This document shows positions 1 to 7,731 of a stretch of 18,970 nt of DNA, piece by piece. The stretch lies in NCBI GenBank assembly GCA_017997315.1, contig JAGOFF010000018.1, positions 1-18,970 on the forward strand, given 5' to 3'. Source of the stretch: Clostridia bacterium (lineage in GTDB: Bacteria > Bacillota > Clostridia > Saccharofermentanales > UBA5734). The position numbers and the translations under genes were made by a program. The notes under the pieces are model-generated. The model made no database searches and had not been told where the DNA came from. It was given only the letters and a program-made list of their open reading frames with translations. Positions within the stretch are counted from its first letter, which is position 1. Every line of letters begins with the position of its first letter.

Positions 1-533
1 CCGGAGTCACCGATATATGCGGTCCGGCCCCGATAGCATCCGATCCGGTGCGCCGGCTCCAGCGCGGACGCCGGATCCGGTTTGACCGGCACACCCGGGC
101 GCTGCCCGATCACGGATGCGAACGGGACATGCGGGAAAAACCAGCGGACCATATCCCGGGTGAACGGATCCGCCTTGTTGGACAAGACCGCGAGCACGAT
201 TCCGGCTTCAGAAAGGGTATCCAGCATCGTGCATACCCCGTCGTATGGCTTGGTCTTGCAGTGCCACCGGGCGGAGTACAAGCCGGAAAAATGGTCCAGC
301 ATCCGATCCACCTTTCCTTCGGACACGGACGACGGATCCGCGTCCCGCCCGGCTGCGATTTCAACGAGACGCCGGGCGCCCGTCCCCACCATGAGACGGT
401 ATGCATCGACCGGATGGGACGGATGCCCGAATCGGGTGAGGGTTTCATTGATGCAGTCCGCAAGATCGTCCAGGGTATCGAGCAATGTGCCGTCCAGATC
501 GAACACGGCGGCCTGAAGGTCCGGATTCATCAT
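1..533 (-). CDS. HAD-superfamily phosphatase, phosphoglycolate-phosphatase-like (partial, 3' end outside window)
   Basis: A haloacid-dehalogenase hydrolase that probably removes phosphate from a small metabolite such as 2-phosphoglycolate or a sugar phosphate; the substrate cannot be read from sequence. The visible 177 residues show motif I FDLDGTLLDT (residues 11-20, nucleophile Asp12, acid/base Asp14), motif II LSNK (117-120), the motif III lysine in VKPDP (Lys151) and the start of motif IV, YIGDS (173-177), where the window ends. The alpha-helical cap lies between motifs I and II. Family members have about 215-230 residues, so roughly 40 are missing. Two ATGs stand in tandem (533 and 530); 533 is preferred because AAGGA lies 10 nt upstream. 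The gene follows the acyltransferase gene by 33 nt and is probably the last visible gene of the coaW operon. PpaX-type pyrophosphatase is an alternative. Confidence 0.85.
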   Translation of the reverse strand, partial: MMNPDLQAAVFDLDGTLLDTLDDLADCINETLTRFGHPSHPVDAYRLMVGTGARRLVEIAAGRDADPSSVSEGKVDRMLDHFSGLYSARWHCKTKPYDGVCTMLDTLSEAGIVLAVLSNKADPFTRDMVRWFFPHVPFASVIGQRPGVPVKPDPASALEPAHRIGCYRGRTAYIGDS

Positions 534-566
534 TCAGTCATCGTCCTTGTGCGTTGTCGGAACCCA

Positions 567-1403
567 TCATATCACACCGGCACGACGCAGCAGTATAAGG
601 ATGCCCAGAATCACCGGCTGGTGCAGCAGATAGAAAACCAGGGCGTGGCGTCCCAGGAAACCGAGCGGAGCGGCCGCCCTTACCAACCGGCGCGGAGCCC
701 CCGGAAAAAGGGACCGGCGTTCCCGGTACAGGAGGAGTCCGAGCACCGCTCCGGAAAAGAAAAAACCCAGCCAGGGCAACAGCGGCATGTAGTCCGACAT
801 CACTCTCAAGGCGGTATCGGTCGCCCATCCGAGCGGGAGAAGCCAATCGTTCGATACCGGTCCGAACCGCTCGATGACACCACCGAGAAAAATCAGGGAC
901 ACAGACAGGATGGCCGATACCGCCAACCTCGCTTCCCTCTTTCCGGGAACGCGGCGGGCGTCCCGCCTTTCCATCCATGCGTACAACAGGGTCCCGACCG
1001 CGATCAGGTGGATGACATTGAAGAAGATGAACAGGTCCGTGTGCGTCAGCAGCGAGGCGGCCGTCGTCACCGCGGTCAGCACTGCGGCAGCCGCAAGCAT
1101 GCGCAGCCCGCGTTTGAGATTGTCGCGCGAGAAGGAACAGCAGATGCCGGACACCGTCAGGAACACCGCCACGAACAACGGACGCAGAAGATACTGGAAC
1201 CAGGGCCTTTCCTGGAACGCGAAGACATCGAGTCCAAGGAAGTAGCGGAGGTCGAACGCAAAATGGTGAAGCATCATCATGAGGACCGCCAGGCCCCGCA
1301 GAGCATCCAGCTCGAACGCCCGCACGCGCGGCGGGGACGGGCTCGCAGCCGCTTCCGGCTCGCGGGCGAGCGGTCCGGCAGACATGGCTTCAGGCGGTTT
1401 CAA
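567..1403 (-). CDS. Multi-pass membrane acyltransferase, heparan-alpha-glucosaminide N-acetyltransferase-like (DUF1624 type)
   Basis: A polytopic membrane protein of 278 residues resembling the bacterial DUF1624/HGSNAT catalytic family, whose eukaryotic members transfer acetyl groups from acetyl-CoA across a membrane to glucosamine. The N-terminal signature RAFELDALRGLAVLMMMLHH (residues 28-47) and the C-terminal GRHALVFYLLHQPV (251-264) fit the family, and His46, His47 and His261 are candidate catalytic residues. About seven hydrophobic segments are visible. The chosen start is TTG at 1403, because AGGAGG lies 9 nt upstream; this overlaps the end of the acyl-CoA synthetase gene by 14 nt. An ATG at 1385 has no comparable site. 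The basic and proline-rich N-terminus (residues 1-27) is cytoplasmic by inference. The natural acceptor is unknown; a cell-surface sugar or glycan is plausible. It lies in the coaW operon, which could supply the acyl donor. Confidence 0.8.
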   Translation of the reverse strand: MKPPEAMSAGPLAREPEAAASPSPPRVRAFELDALRGLAVLMMMLHHFAFDLRYFLGLDVFAFQERPWFQYLLRPLFVAVFLTVSGICCSFSRDNLKRGLRMLAAAAVLTAVTTAASLLTHTDLFIFFNVIHLIAVGTLLYAWMERRDARRVPGKREARLAVSAILSVSLIFLGGVIERFGPVSNDWLLPLGWATDTALRVMSDYMPLLPWLGFFFSGAVLGLLLYRERRSLFPGAPRRLVRAAAPLGFLGRHALVFYLLHQPVILGILILLRRAGVI

Positions 1404-3978
1404 TCGATGCGGCCTCCTGCAGATGCAGATGCTCGATCGCCCACTCGCGGATCTTGAACTTTTGGATCTTCCCGCTTGCCGTCATCGGAAACTCCGTGAC
1501 GAACACGATGTGCTTCGGAGTCTTGTGCTTGGCCATGTGCTCCCGGACAAACGCCTTGAGCTCCTCCTCGCCGACGGCCGCCCCCTCCCGGAGGATGACC
1601 GCGGCCAGAACCGCCTCGCCGTAGACCTTGTCTGGGACTCCCACGACCTGGACGTCCTTGACCGCGGAATGGGTGTAAAGGAACTCCTCGATCTCCTTGG
1701 GGTAGATGTTCTCCCCGCCCCGGATGATCATGTCCTTGATCCGGCCTGTGATCTTGTAGTTTCCGTTCCCGTCGCGGACCGCCAGATCCCCGGTGTGCAG
1801 CCAGCCGTCCGAATCGATGGCCGCAGCGGTCGCCTCGGGCATCTTGTAGTACCCTTTCATGATGTTGTAGCCTTTCGCGACAAACTCGCCCGGCGTACCG
1901 TCGGGGACCGGGAGGTTGGTGGCCGGATCGACGATGCGGCATGTCACGCCCGGAAGTTCGCGGCCGACCGTCGCGACGCGCGCCTCGAGCGGGTCGTCGA
2001 CCCGGCTCTGGGTGCATCCGGGGGAGCTCTCGGTCTGTCCGAAAACGATGGTGATCTCGCTCATGTGCATCCGGTCGACGACTTCCTGCATCACCTTGAC
2101 CGGACAAGGCGATCCGGCCATGATCCCGGTACGCATCGTGGAAAAGTCGGTGTTGGCGAAATCCGGATGTTCAAGGGTCGCGATGAACATGGTCGGCACA
2201 CCGTGCATCGCCGTGCACCGCTCCTCACGGATCGCCCTCAGGACGTTGACCGGCTGGAAGTACTCCAGCGGCACCATCGTCGTTCCGTGCGTCACCGCGG
2301 CGAGGATGGCCAGGACCATCCCGAAGCAATGGAAAAAGGGAACCGGGATCAGCAGTTTGTCGGCGGTCGAGAAATCCATGCAGTCCCCGATGCACTTCCC
2401 GTTGTTGATGATGTTGTAGTGCGTCAGCATGACGCCCTTGGGAAAGCCTGTTGTGCCGGAAGTGTATTGCATGTTGACCACATCGTGAGGACTGAGGGTG
2501 GCCTCGATCTCGTCGAGGCGGGATTCCGGGATGTCGTCCGCCTTGGTCAGCACATCCTCCCAGGAGTAGCAGCCGGATTGTTTCGAGCTGAAGTTGACGA
2601 CGTTCCGCAGGACCGGCAGCCTCTTGGCGTGAAGGGCGCCCGGAACGGATGTCTCAAGTTCGGGGCAGATCTCCCGCAGGATCGCCACATAGTCGCTGTC
2701 CTTGTATGCATCCATCATCACGAGGGTGTGGGCGTCGCATTGGCGCAGCTGGTATTCGAGCTCATGGATCTTGTACGAGGTGTTCACCGTCACCAGGACG
2801 CCCCCGATCCGCGCAGCCGCGAAGAACGTGAGCAGCCACTGCGGGTGGTTGGTGCTCCAGACGGCGATGTGGTCGCCTTTGCGGATGCCCATGGCCAGAA
2901 ACCCGCGGGCGACCCGGTCGATCTCGTCACGGAACCCGCTGTAGGTACGGCGGTAATCCTGTGTTACGTAGGCGACGGCGGCCTGGTCCGGGAACAGATC
3001 CGCAACCTTGCGGATCAGACCGTGAAGCGTGACCTCCACCAGGATGTCCTTCTCCCAGATCCGCTGTCCGCGTCCGGCCGGAAACGGACCTTCAGCTGGG
3101 ACTACGGGGACAGGCGGCCGCGCGGGCGCGGTTCCGCGCCTGGTTTCAGAAGTCCGCGGAATCCCCCTGCCGGCAAGGAAACGGTCCATGTAGTTGACGA
3201 AGTGGGGGAAGACCACGGCGGCATCCTCCAGATCCCCGCTCCAGCGTTTGACCCACTCGAGAGAGACGTATCCGGAGTAGCCGGCTCCGACAAGCACGTC
3301 CAGCGCGGCGTCAACCCCCAGGTCGCCCTCGCCCATCATGCGGTAGCGGACGGTTCCATCCGCTTCACGGATGGAATCCTTGACGTGGACATAGGCGATG
3401 TCGCGTCCCAGGACGGAATACGTATACGCAGGGCTCTCGCCGAAAAACCGGATCGGATGATGGACGTCCCACAGAACCTTGACGGCAGGGTGGGAGAGCC
3501 GGTCCAGCAGGGAACGCATGCGGCTGGATTCGGCGTATACGCCGTTGGTTTCCACCAGCAATGTCACCCCCGCGGCTGCGGCATGATCCGCGAGCCGTTT
3601 CAGCACCCGGGCCACCGCCGCATCGTCCACATCGCCTTCGGCGTGCGGTTCGCGGTCCGCAAGGATGCGGACGAACGGAACGCCGGTGCGCGCGGCCAGG
3701 TCGATGGTTTCCATCCCCTCGGCCAGGGTCGCTTCGACGTATTCCTGATTCTTCACGCAGCAGGCGGATGAAAAGCATGCGACATCCAGCCCGAGAGAAC
3801 GCAGCTCGGCCATGGTGCGGTCCAGTTCCGCGTCCGCGAACGGCTGCGTACGTGCGGCATGGATCTCGTTGCCGAGCCCGCGGATCTCGATTCCGTCGAA
3901 GCCGAGGTCCTTTGCCATCGGATAGATTTCATTCCAGGACCATTCCGGGCAGCCGAGTGTGGAAAAGGCGATTTTCAT
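1390..3978 (-). CDS. Fused sugar-phosphate isomerase/epimerase-type TIM barrel and acyl-CoA synthetase
   Basis: One uninterrupted 862-residue frame with two enzymes. Residues 1-270 form a xylose-isomerase-like (AP endonuclease family 2) TIM barrel with candidate metal ligands Glu143 (LVETNG), Asp171 (LWDVHH), His198 (YVHVKD) and Glu241 (SLEWVK). A proline/alanine-rich linker (about 272-305) leads to an AMP-binding acyl-CoA synthetase: P-loop YTSGTTGFPKG (505-515), FGQTES (646-651), GWLHTGDL (725-732), hinge GRIKDMIIRGGENIYP (745-760) and catalytic lysine in TASGKIQK (Lys837). The ligase half should activate a fatty or other carboxylic acid to acyl-AMP and then to the CoA thioester; it resembles medium/long-chain FadD-type enzymes. 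The barrel's substrate is unknown. The start at 3978 has AGGAG 7 nt upstream. The gene follows coaW by 12 nt, so CoA synthesis and CoA use are cotranscribed. No stop, frameshift or internal ribosome site was seen at the junction. Confidence 0.93.
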   Translation of the reverse strand: MKIAFSTLGCPEWSWNEIYPMAKDLGFDGIEIRGLGNEIHAARTQPFADAELDRTMAELRSLGLDVACFSSACCVKNQEYVEATLAEGMETIDLAARTGVPFVRILADREPHAEGDVDDAAVARVLKRLADHAAAAGVTLLVETNGVYAESSRMRSLLDRLSHPAVKVLWDVHHPIRFFGESPAYTYSVLGRDIAYVHVKDSIREADGTVRYRMMGEGDLGVDAALDVLVGAGYSGYVSLEWVKRWSGDLEDAAVVFPHFVNYMDRFLAGRGIPRTSETRRGTAPARPPVPVVPAEGPFPAGRGQRIWEKDILVEVTLHGLIRKVADLFPDQAAVAYVTQDYRRTYSGFRDEIDRVARGFLAMGIRKGDHIAVWSTNHPQWLLTFFAAARIGGVLVTVNTSYKIHELEYQLRQCDAHTLVMMDAYKDSDYVAILREICPELETSVPGALHAKRLPVLRNVVNFSSKQSGCYSWEDVLTKADDIPESRLDEIEATLSPHDVVNMQYTSGTTGFPKGVMLTHYNIINNGKCIGDCMDFSTADKLLIPVPFFHCFGMVLAILAAVTHGTTMVPLEYFQPVNVLRAIREERCTAMHGVPTMFIATLEHPDFANTDFSTMRTGIMAGSPCPVKVMQEVVDRMHMSEITIVFGQTESSPGCTQSRVDDPLEARVATVGRELPGVTCRIVDPATNLPVPDGTPGEFVAKGYNIMKGYYKMPEATAAAIDSDGWLHTGDLAVRDGNGNYKITGRIKDMIIRGGENIYPKEIEEFLYTHSAVKDVQVVGVPDKVYGEAVLAAVILREGAAVGEEELKAFVREHMAKHKTPKHIVFVTEFPMTASGKIQKFKIREWAIEHLHLQEAASIETA
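1413..1418 (-). promoter_or_regulatory. Ribosome binding site AGGAGG that selects a TTG start
   Basis: A perfect AGGAGG on the minus strand ends 9 nt before the TTG at 1403. It lies inside the last codons of the acyl-CoA synthetase gene. The downstream ATG at 1385 has no comparable site, so the longer acyltransferase start is preferred. Confidence 0.7.
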
Positions 3979-3990
3979 GCTTTTTCTCCT

Positions 3991-4827
3991 TTATGTATCT
4001 GCTGGAGTCCGGTCGGCCGGATGGAGTGCGGCCCCAAGGGCAGTCGCGTATTCGGCGCCGTCGGGGATATGGAAACGGACGCCGTACAGTTCAGACATTC
4101 CCTGCAGCACCACGCTTCCCTGCCGGACCTGCGTGACGCTTCCGGTGCATACGATATCCTGCGTCCCGTGGAGCCGCGCGGCCAGAACGGCCATGGTTCC
4201 GATCGACTGGAAGACCATGTTGATGATGCCGAGGGCGATATCCTCCCGTTCGGACTTGTCCTCCATTTTTCCGAAGTTGGATGCCGTGGTCTCCGGGCTG
4301 AGGCCGGGGATGTTCGCGGCGGATATGTCGCGGATGCTCAGATCGACGCGGCCCAGATCCCCCCGGTCCGCCATGTCGACGATCGTCGAGAAGTCGCGCA
4401 CGTGGAGCATGGCGTTGCCGAGTCCGATCAGCGTGCCTCCGCCGACACCGGATCCGATCACATGCCGCACGGTCCCGCCGTCGGCAAGGACGATCGCGGT
4501 TCCGGTTCCGATGCTGACGATGACCGCACGGTCCAGACCGGTCAGATACAAACCACCCAGCCCGACGGCGTCGAATTCGGGCACGTATCGCGTGGGAATG
4601 CCGAACAACCCGTCCCCGATCCGGGATGCGCCGACTCCGGTCACAAAGATCCGGTCGATCGACGGGAGGGAGAGCCGGTTGTCATTGAGGAGTTTTCCGA
4701 CCGCTCCGTAAGCGGAGGTCACCGGATCCGCGGCCACGACCAGTTCGCGGCAGATGATCCGCTGATCGCGCAACGCGACGATTTTTGTGGTGCTGCCTCC
4801 GATGTCGAGTCCTGCGATGATGCCCAT
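3991..4827 (-). CDS. coaW: Type II pantothenate kinase
   Basis: Phosphorylates pantothenate with ATP, the first committed step of coenzyme A synthesis, in the cytoplasm. The 278 residues match the type II (staphylococcal CoaW-like, ASKHA fold) family rather than type I or III: phosphate-binding LDIGGSTTKI (7-16), EFDA with the presumed catalytic Glu84, SIGTGTAIV (105-113), glycine loop GSGVGGGTLIGLG (125-137), DLSIRDI (162-168), TASNFG (181-186) and ALGAAL (263-268). The ATG at 4827 is chosen because GGAGG lies 8 nt upstream and the protein then begins right at the phosphate-binding strand; an in-frame extension to 4899 would start upstream of the predicted promoter. Type II bacterial enzymes are typically insensitive to CoA feedback. 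It heads an operon with the fused acyl-CoA synthetase 12 nt downstream, suggesting coordinated CoA supply. Confidence 0.92.
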   Translation of the reverse strand: MGIIAGLDIGGSTTKIVALRDQRIICRELVVAADPVTSAYGAVGKLLNDNRLSLPSIDRIFVTGVGASRIGDGLFGIPTRYVPEFDAVGLGGLYLTGLDRAVIVSIGTGTAIVLADGGTVRHVIGSGVGGGTLIGLGNAMLHVRDFSTIVDMADRGDLGRVDLSIRDISAANIPGLSPETTASNFGKMEDKSEREDIALGIINMVFQSIGTMAVLAARLHGTQDIVCTGSVTQVRQGSVVLQGMSELYGVRFHIPDGAEYATALGAALHPADRTPADT

Positions 4828-4860
4828 GACCGCAACCTCCACGGAAAAGAAACAAAAAGA

Positions 4861-4870
4861 ATTATAACAT
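4861..4870 (-). promoter_or_regulatory. Extended -10 promoter for coaW operon
   Basis: On the minus strand the sequence reads TGT followed by TATAAT, an exact extended -10 element (TGnTATAAT). No good -35 hexamer is present, as expected for extended -10 promoters. The inferred transcript starts near 4854 and leaves a leader of about 27 nt before the coaW ATG. It lies just after the sepF terminator. Confidence 0.75.
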
Positions 4871-4908
4871 AGGCGTATGCCGCCGGGACCCGAAGGCATC
4901 CTGAAACG

Positions 4909-4947
4909 GAAAACGGGGGCTTTCCGTTACGAAAAGCCTCCGTTTTT
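4909..4947 (-). terminator. Rho-independent terminator after sepF (potentially bidirectional)
   Basis: A 14-pair stem (4910-4923 with 4933-4946) encloses a 9-nt loop. A run of T follows it on both strands, TTTTT on plus and TTTT on minus. One pair is G-U on the plus strand and an A-C mismatch on the minus strand. It separates sepF from the coaW promoter; no plus-strand gene needs it. Confidence 0.75.
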
Positions 4948-4981
4948 GTACCGGTTGCCCGTGTTTCAGCGAAGCCGGGAA

Positions 4982-5458
4982 TCAGTTCGTAAGTCCCCTT
5001 GCCTGCCGGAGATAGTCGATGGCCGACTCGGTTTCAGACGTACCCTGGAGCAGCGAGACGCTGCGCGGTACGATGACGAAGATGGAGTTGGATACCGGCG
5101 ATACCTGACCATCCAAGGCATACGCCGCTCCGGTGATGAAATCCACCACCCGCTGGGCGACCTTCGGCTCGACTTTCTCAAAGTTGCAGATGACCGTCCG
5201 GCCGGCGCGTACGTGGTTGCTGACCGCTTTGGCCGTATCGATGTCCGCCGGCTGGAGAACGACGACCTGGGATCCGTGCCCGCCCTTGATGTCGACCACG
5301 CGGGCCGGACGCTGGCGGAAGGGATTCATGCGTGCCGAGGACTCCACGGTCTCTTCGTCGGCGGCTGTATCGTCCTGAGGCTCAAGCTCCTCTTCGTAAA
5401 CGTCGTATTCTTCATATCCGCTGATCTTGTTGACGATGTTCTTCAAAAAACCTGCCAT
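4982..5458 (-). CDS. sepF: Cell division protein SepF
   Basis: A membrane-associated partner of FtsZ that helps anchor and shape the division ring in Gram-positive bacteria. The 158 residues have the SepF architecture. Residues 1-14 are an N-terminal amphipathic membrane-targeting helix (MAGFLKNIVNKISG). An acidic, flexible linker (15-45) is rich in Glu and Asp. The conserved globular core (about 64-135) contains VVVLQPADIDTAKAV, NFEKVEPKVAQRVVDFITGAAYALDG and the strand SIFVIVP. Length matches the family (about 140-160). A GGGGG-type ribosome site sits 6 nt before the ATG. The neighbour upstream is the yggS gene, matching the ylmE-sepF order known in Bacillus and clostridia. However, sepF here has its own promoter and terminator, so it can be expressed independently. 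Confidence 0.95.
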   Translation of the reverse strand: MAGFLKNIVNKISGYEEYDVYEEELEPQDDTAADEETVESSARMNPFRQRPARVVDIKGGHGSQVVVLQPADIDTAKAVSNHVRAGRTVICNFEKVEPKVAQRVVDFITGAAYALDGQVSPVSNSIFVIVPRSVSLLQGTSETESAIDYLRQARGLTN

Positions 5459-5502
5459 ACCAAACCCCCGATTCCAAGCTCTCGCCGTGTTTCGATAAGC
5501 CG

Positions 5503-5531
5503 ATTATACGGGGGGGTCAGGCGGGGTTCAA
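5503..5531 (-). promoter_or_regulatory. Sigma-A type promoter for sepF
   Basis: On the minus strand TTGAAC (5526-5531) is followed after exactly 17 nt by a consensus TATAAT (5503-5508). The inferred transcript starts near 5496, giving a leader of about 38 nt before the sepF ATG. Confidence 0.8.
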
Positions 5532-5554
5532 CGGGTTCGGGCAAGCCGTAAAGT

Positions 5555-5605
5555 GGATGTAACGGCGGGGCAACATAGCCGCGCGGATGACCGGCGGATG
5601 TAACG
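5555..5605 (-). repeat. Pair of 10-bp direct repeats upstream of the sepF promoter
   Basis: CGTTACATCC occurs twice on the minus strand, at 5555-5564 and 5596-5605, 41 nt apart. That is close to four helical turns and upstream of the -35. Together with the sepF promoter this accounts for most of the 168-nt gap between yggS and sepF. The repeats could bind a regulator; no regulator is identified. No terminator is visible after yggS. Confidence 0.5.
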
Positions 5606-5626
5606 AAATGCGACCGGATCCCTGCT

Positions 5627-6358
5627 TCAGAGCGGATGCCGCACACCGAAGACGGCACTTCCGACCCGGATGATCGTGGCGCCCGCGCGGATCGCTTCCG
5701 GAAAATCACCGCTCATGCCCATGGAAAGACGGCAAAACACATCAGGATCCGCCACGCCGGAGTCCCGGAGACGTTCGAACAGCCGCCGGGCGGTGTCGAA
5801 AGCCTGTGCCGCGGCGGAGGAACCGCCCGCAAGCGGAGCCATGGTCATCAGTCCCTCCATGCAGATTCCTGGAATGCGGGAGCAGGCATCCAGCGCCCGC
5901 TCCGCCTCCGACTCGTCAAAACCGTGCTTGGATTCCTCGTGGGAGAGGTTGAACTGCAGCAGGACGGGAGTCGTCATGCCGGAACGCACGGAGCAGCGTC
6001 CGATTTCTTCCGCGAGTCCGATCCGGTCCACGGAGTGGATCAATGCGGTCCGTCCGACCACCTGCCGTACTTTGTTGGTCTGCAGTGAACCGATCAGGTG
6101 CCATCGCGGCGACAGACCCTCCGACTCCAGCACCGTTTGTTTTGCGATCAGTTCCTGTACACGGTTTTCGCCAAGATCGCCCGCCCCTGCCCGGACGACC
6201 TCCGATGCCGCCGCTGCGGCGGCATTCTTGCTGACCGCCACGATTGTGATCTCGTCCGGATTCCTGCCGCATGCCCGGCATCGCTCCGCGACTTCGGCGC
6301 ACAGAGCCAGATACCGTTGCGCCGGACTCTCCGCGATATGGTTCTCCGAATCGATCAT
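5627..6358 (-). CDS. yggS: PLP homeostasis protein, YggS/YlmE/PipY family
   Basis: A single-domain TIM-barrel protein that binds pyridoxal 5'-phosphate without known catalytic activity and keeps the PLP pool balanced. The 243 residues show the PLP-binding lysine in IVAVSKN (Lys44), GENRVQE (63-69, family FGENRVQE with Phe replaced by Leu at 62), WHLIGSLQTNK (86-96), SMGMSGDFPEAIRAGAT (212-228) and IRVGSAVFG (230-238). The ATG at 6358 overlaps the stop of the HlyD-like gene as ATGA, with GGGGAG 8 nt upstream; the same frame stays open to 6898, but that extension is antisense-like and lies inside the upstream gene. It is last in the chain beginning at iorA, three genes after a PLP enzyme, and just before sepF, the usual Gram-positive position. 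Confidence 0.93.
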   Translation of the reverse strand: MIDSENHIAESPAQRYLALCAEVAERCRACGRNPDEITIVAVSKNAAAAAASEVVRAGAGDLGENRVQELIAKQTVLESEGLSPRWHLIGSLQTNKVRQVVGRTALIHSVDRIGLAEEIGRCSVRSGMTTPVLLQFNLSHEESKHGFDESEAERALDACSRIPGICMEGLMTMAPLAGGSSAAAQAFDTARRLFERLRDSGVADPDVFCRLSMGMSGDFPEAIRAGATIIRVGSAVFGVRHPL

Positions 6359-7731
6359 CCTACACGCTCCCCTTCCGTCACGGACTCCGGGTTGCCGATG
6401 ACGATCGACGCCTCCCCCACCCCGTACGGATTGTCTCCGACCGGCTCCACGACGGCGTAGGTCCGATCCCGGTCCAGTACCTGCACCTCCGCACGGCGTG
6501 CGAATCCGGATTGATTCACCATGATCCAGGACTTCCCGTCTTTCTCCACCACGGACTGTACCGGCACTTTGAGGCCTTCGACCGTCAGGGAGGGTACGGA
6601 CACCGAGCAGGCGATCACACGCCGGTCGAAAAGCCGGGCAACCTGCCGGTCCGTGGATAGGACGACAAAAATCCCTTCCCCGGACGGGAGGGCGGAAAGC
6701 ACCGTGCAGTCTTCGAGCAGGATTCCCTCGGATACAATGGATACATCGTGTACGGATCCCGGCTCGAACCAGGCGGTTTCGGCTCCCGCCAGCTGGAACG
6801 CCAGATACTGGATCAGTCCGTTCGACACGCGGGCGATGGGTGTCCCTGCAACGACATTCGACGGCACGCCCTGGTACCCGCCCTCGAGCGCCAGGCATTC
6901 ACGGTAGCGCTCCGGTGTCAGCGCGGGCACGGCATCCGGCGTCAGCTCTGCCTCCATGCCGTCCAACCGGTACGATACGATGCCGGGCACGGGACTGGTT
7001 ACGGTACCGGCGTTCTCGCCCAGGATCGCGGACAGGTAGTCCCGCTGGCTGGTCAGCTGCTCCAGCCGCGCATCCTTGAAATCCACCTCGCGCAGCCGGT
7101 TCACACGCTGCTCGATCAGGAGGTCGAGGGACGAAGCGTAGAGTCCCGTATTGGTCAGTTGGCCGCTGATCGCATCACGGCGCACCAGCCGGATCACCGC
7201 TGCGATGTCCGCGTCGGTCTCGTCGTAGATCGCTTTGGCGGCTGCCGCACTCCCCTTGTCCATCAGTTCCAGCTGGATTTCCGTGATCTGTTGCTCGCAG
7301 TTGTCCAGCTCCGCAATCGTGGAATCCATGCCGGCGCGGATGACCATGGCGATCCGGTCGTTGGCGGAAACACGGACCCCCTCCGCGGCCAGCGGCTTGA
7401 GCGCGCCTTCGACCGGCGCGGTCAGGACAGCCTCGTCCCGGATGATCAGCGCGGAAGCTTCGACGGAATGGACGATGCTGCCGGTACGGATGAACTGGAA
7501 CTGCGGTTTCGGCTTGCTTTTTCGCAGGATGGTCGCAATCAGGAGCATGGTCACCAGCATGAGGACGGCGACGCCGATGACCACGCGGAACGTTCTTGCC
7601 CGCGCTTTTCGGCGTTCGATGGCCGCCAGTCTTTCGCGTGAGACCGCCGGCCTGCGCTTCGTCCCTCCGGGAGGCTCGGACGATCTGCCGGATACCGGTC
7701 CGCGGGGCGGATGGTCTTCACTCCGGCTCAT
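6355..7731 (-). CDS. HlyD-like single-pass membrane protein
   Basis: A 458-residue protein of the membrane-fusion/HlyD-like type found beside division genes in clostridia. Its role is not established. A basic, proline-rich cytoplasmic tail (1-48) precedes one transmembrane segment (about 49-69). The extracytoplasmic part has a half-lipoyl/barrel stretch LTAPVEGALKPLAAEGVRVS (103-122), a helical region (about 135-235) rich in Leu, Glu and Arg, the second half-motif VTSPVPGIVSY (244-254) and a beta-rich C-terminus. No partner ABC transporter or outer-membrane factor is nearby, so export is not supported by context; an envelope or division role is equally possible. The ATG at 7731 overlaps the preceding stop as ATGA, and GGGGAG lies 5 nt upstream. 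The frame remains open to 7767. Confidence 0.8.
   Translation of the reverse strand: MSRSEDHPPRGPVSGRSSEPPGGTKRRPAVSRERLAAIERRKARARTFRVVIGVAVLMLVTMLLIATILRKSKPKPQFQFIRTGSIVHSVEASALIIRDEAVLTAPVEGALKPLAAEGVRVSANDRIAMVIRAGMDSTIAELDNCEQQITEIQLELMDKGSAAAAKAIYDETDADIAAVIRLVRRDAISGQLTNTGLYASSLDLLIEQRVNRLREVDFKDARLEQLTSQRDYLSAILGENAGTVTSPVPGIVSYRLDGMEAELTPDAVPALTPERYRECLALEGGYQGVPSNVVAGTPIARVSNGLIQYLAFQLAGAETAWFEPGSVHDVSIVSEGILLEDCTVLSALPSGEGIFVVLSTDRQVARLFDRRVIACSVSVPSLTVEGLKVPVQSVVEKDGKSWIMVNQSGFARRAEVQVLDRDRTYAVVEPVGDNPYGVGEASIVIGNPESVTEGERVG

Noticed and set aside
3050..3170. Possible missed stop or frameshift between two separate genes in the TIM-barrel/acyl-CoA synthetase.
   Set aside because: The frame is continuous, the linker is plausible, and no ribosome site with start codon is seen at the junction.
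1279..3771. An 830-codon open frame on the plus strand opposite the fused acyl-CoA synthetase.
   Set aside because: It is antisense to a gene with intact catalytic motifs. The translation is rich in Arg, Asp, His and Val with no recognisable domain, the usual effect of GC-rich third positions.
5509..5540. G-rich tract upstream of sepF considered as a quadruplex or terminator.
   Set aside because: It is the spacer and -35 surroundings of a good promoter; the G runs are irregular and no hairpin with T-run forms.
6359..6898. N-terminal extension of the yggS frame.
   Set aside because: It lies within the HlyD-like gene and has no similarity to YggS; the ATGA overlap with a ribosome site gives the normal family start.
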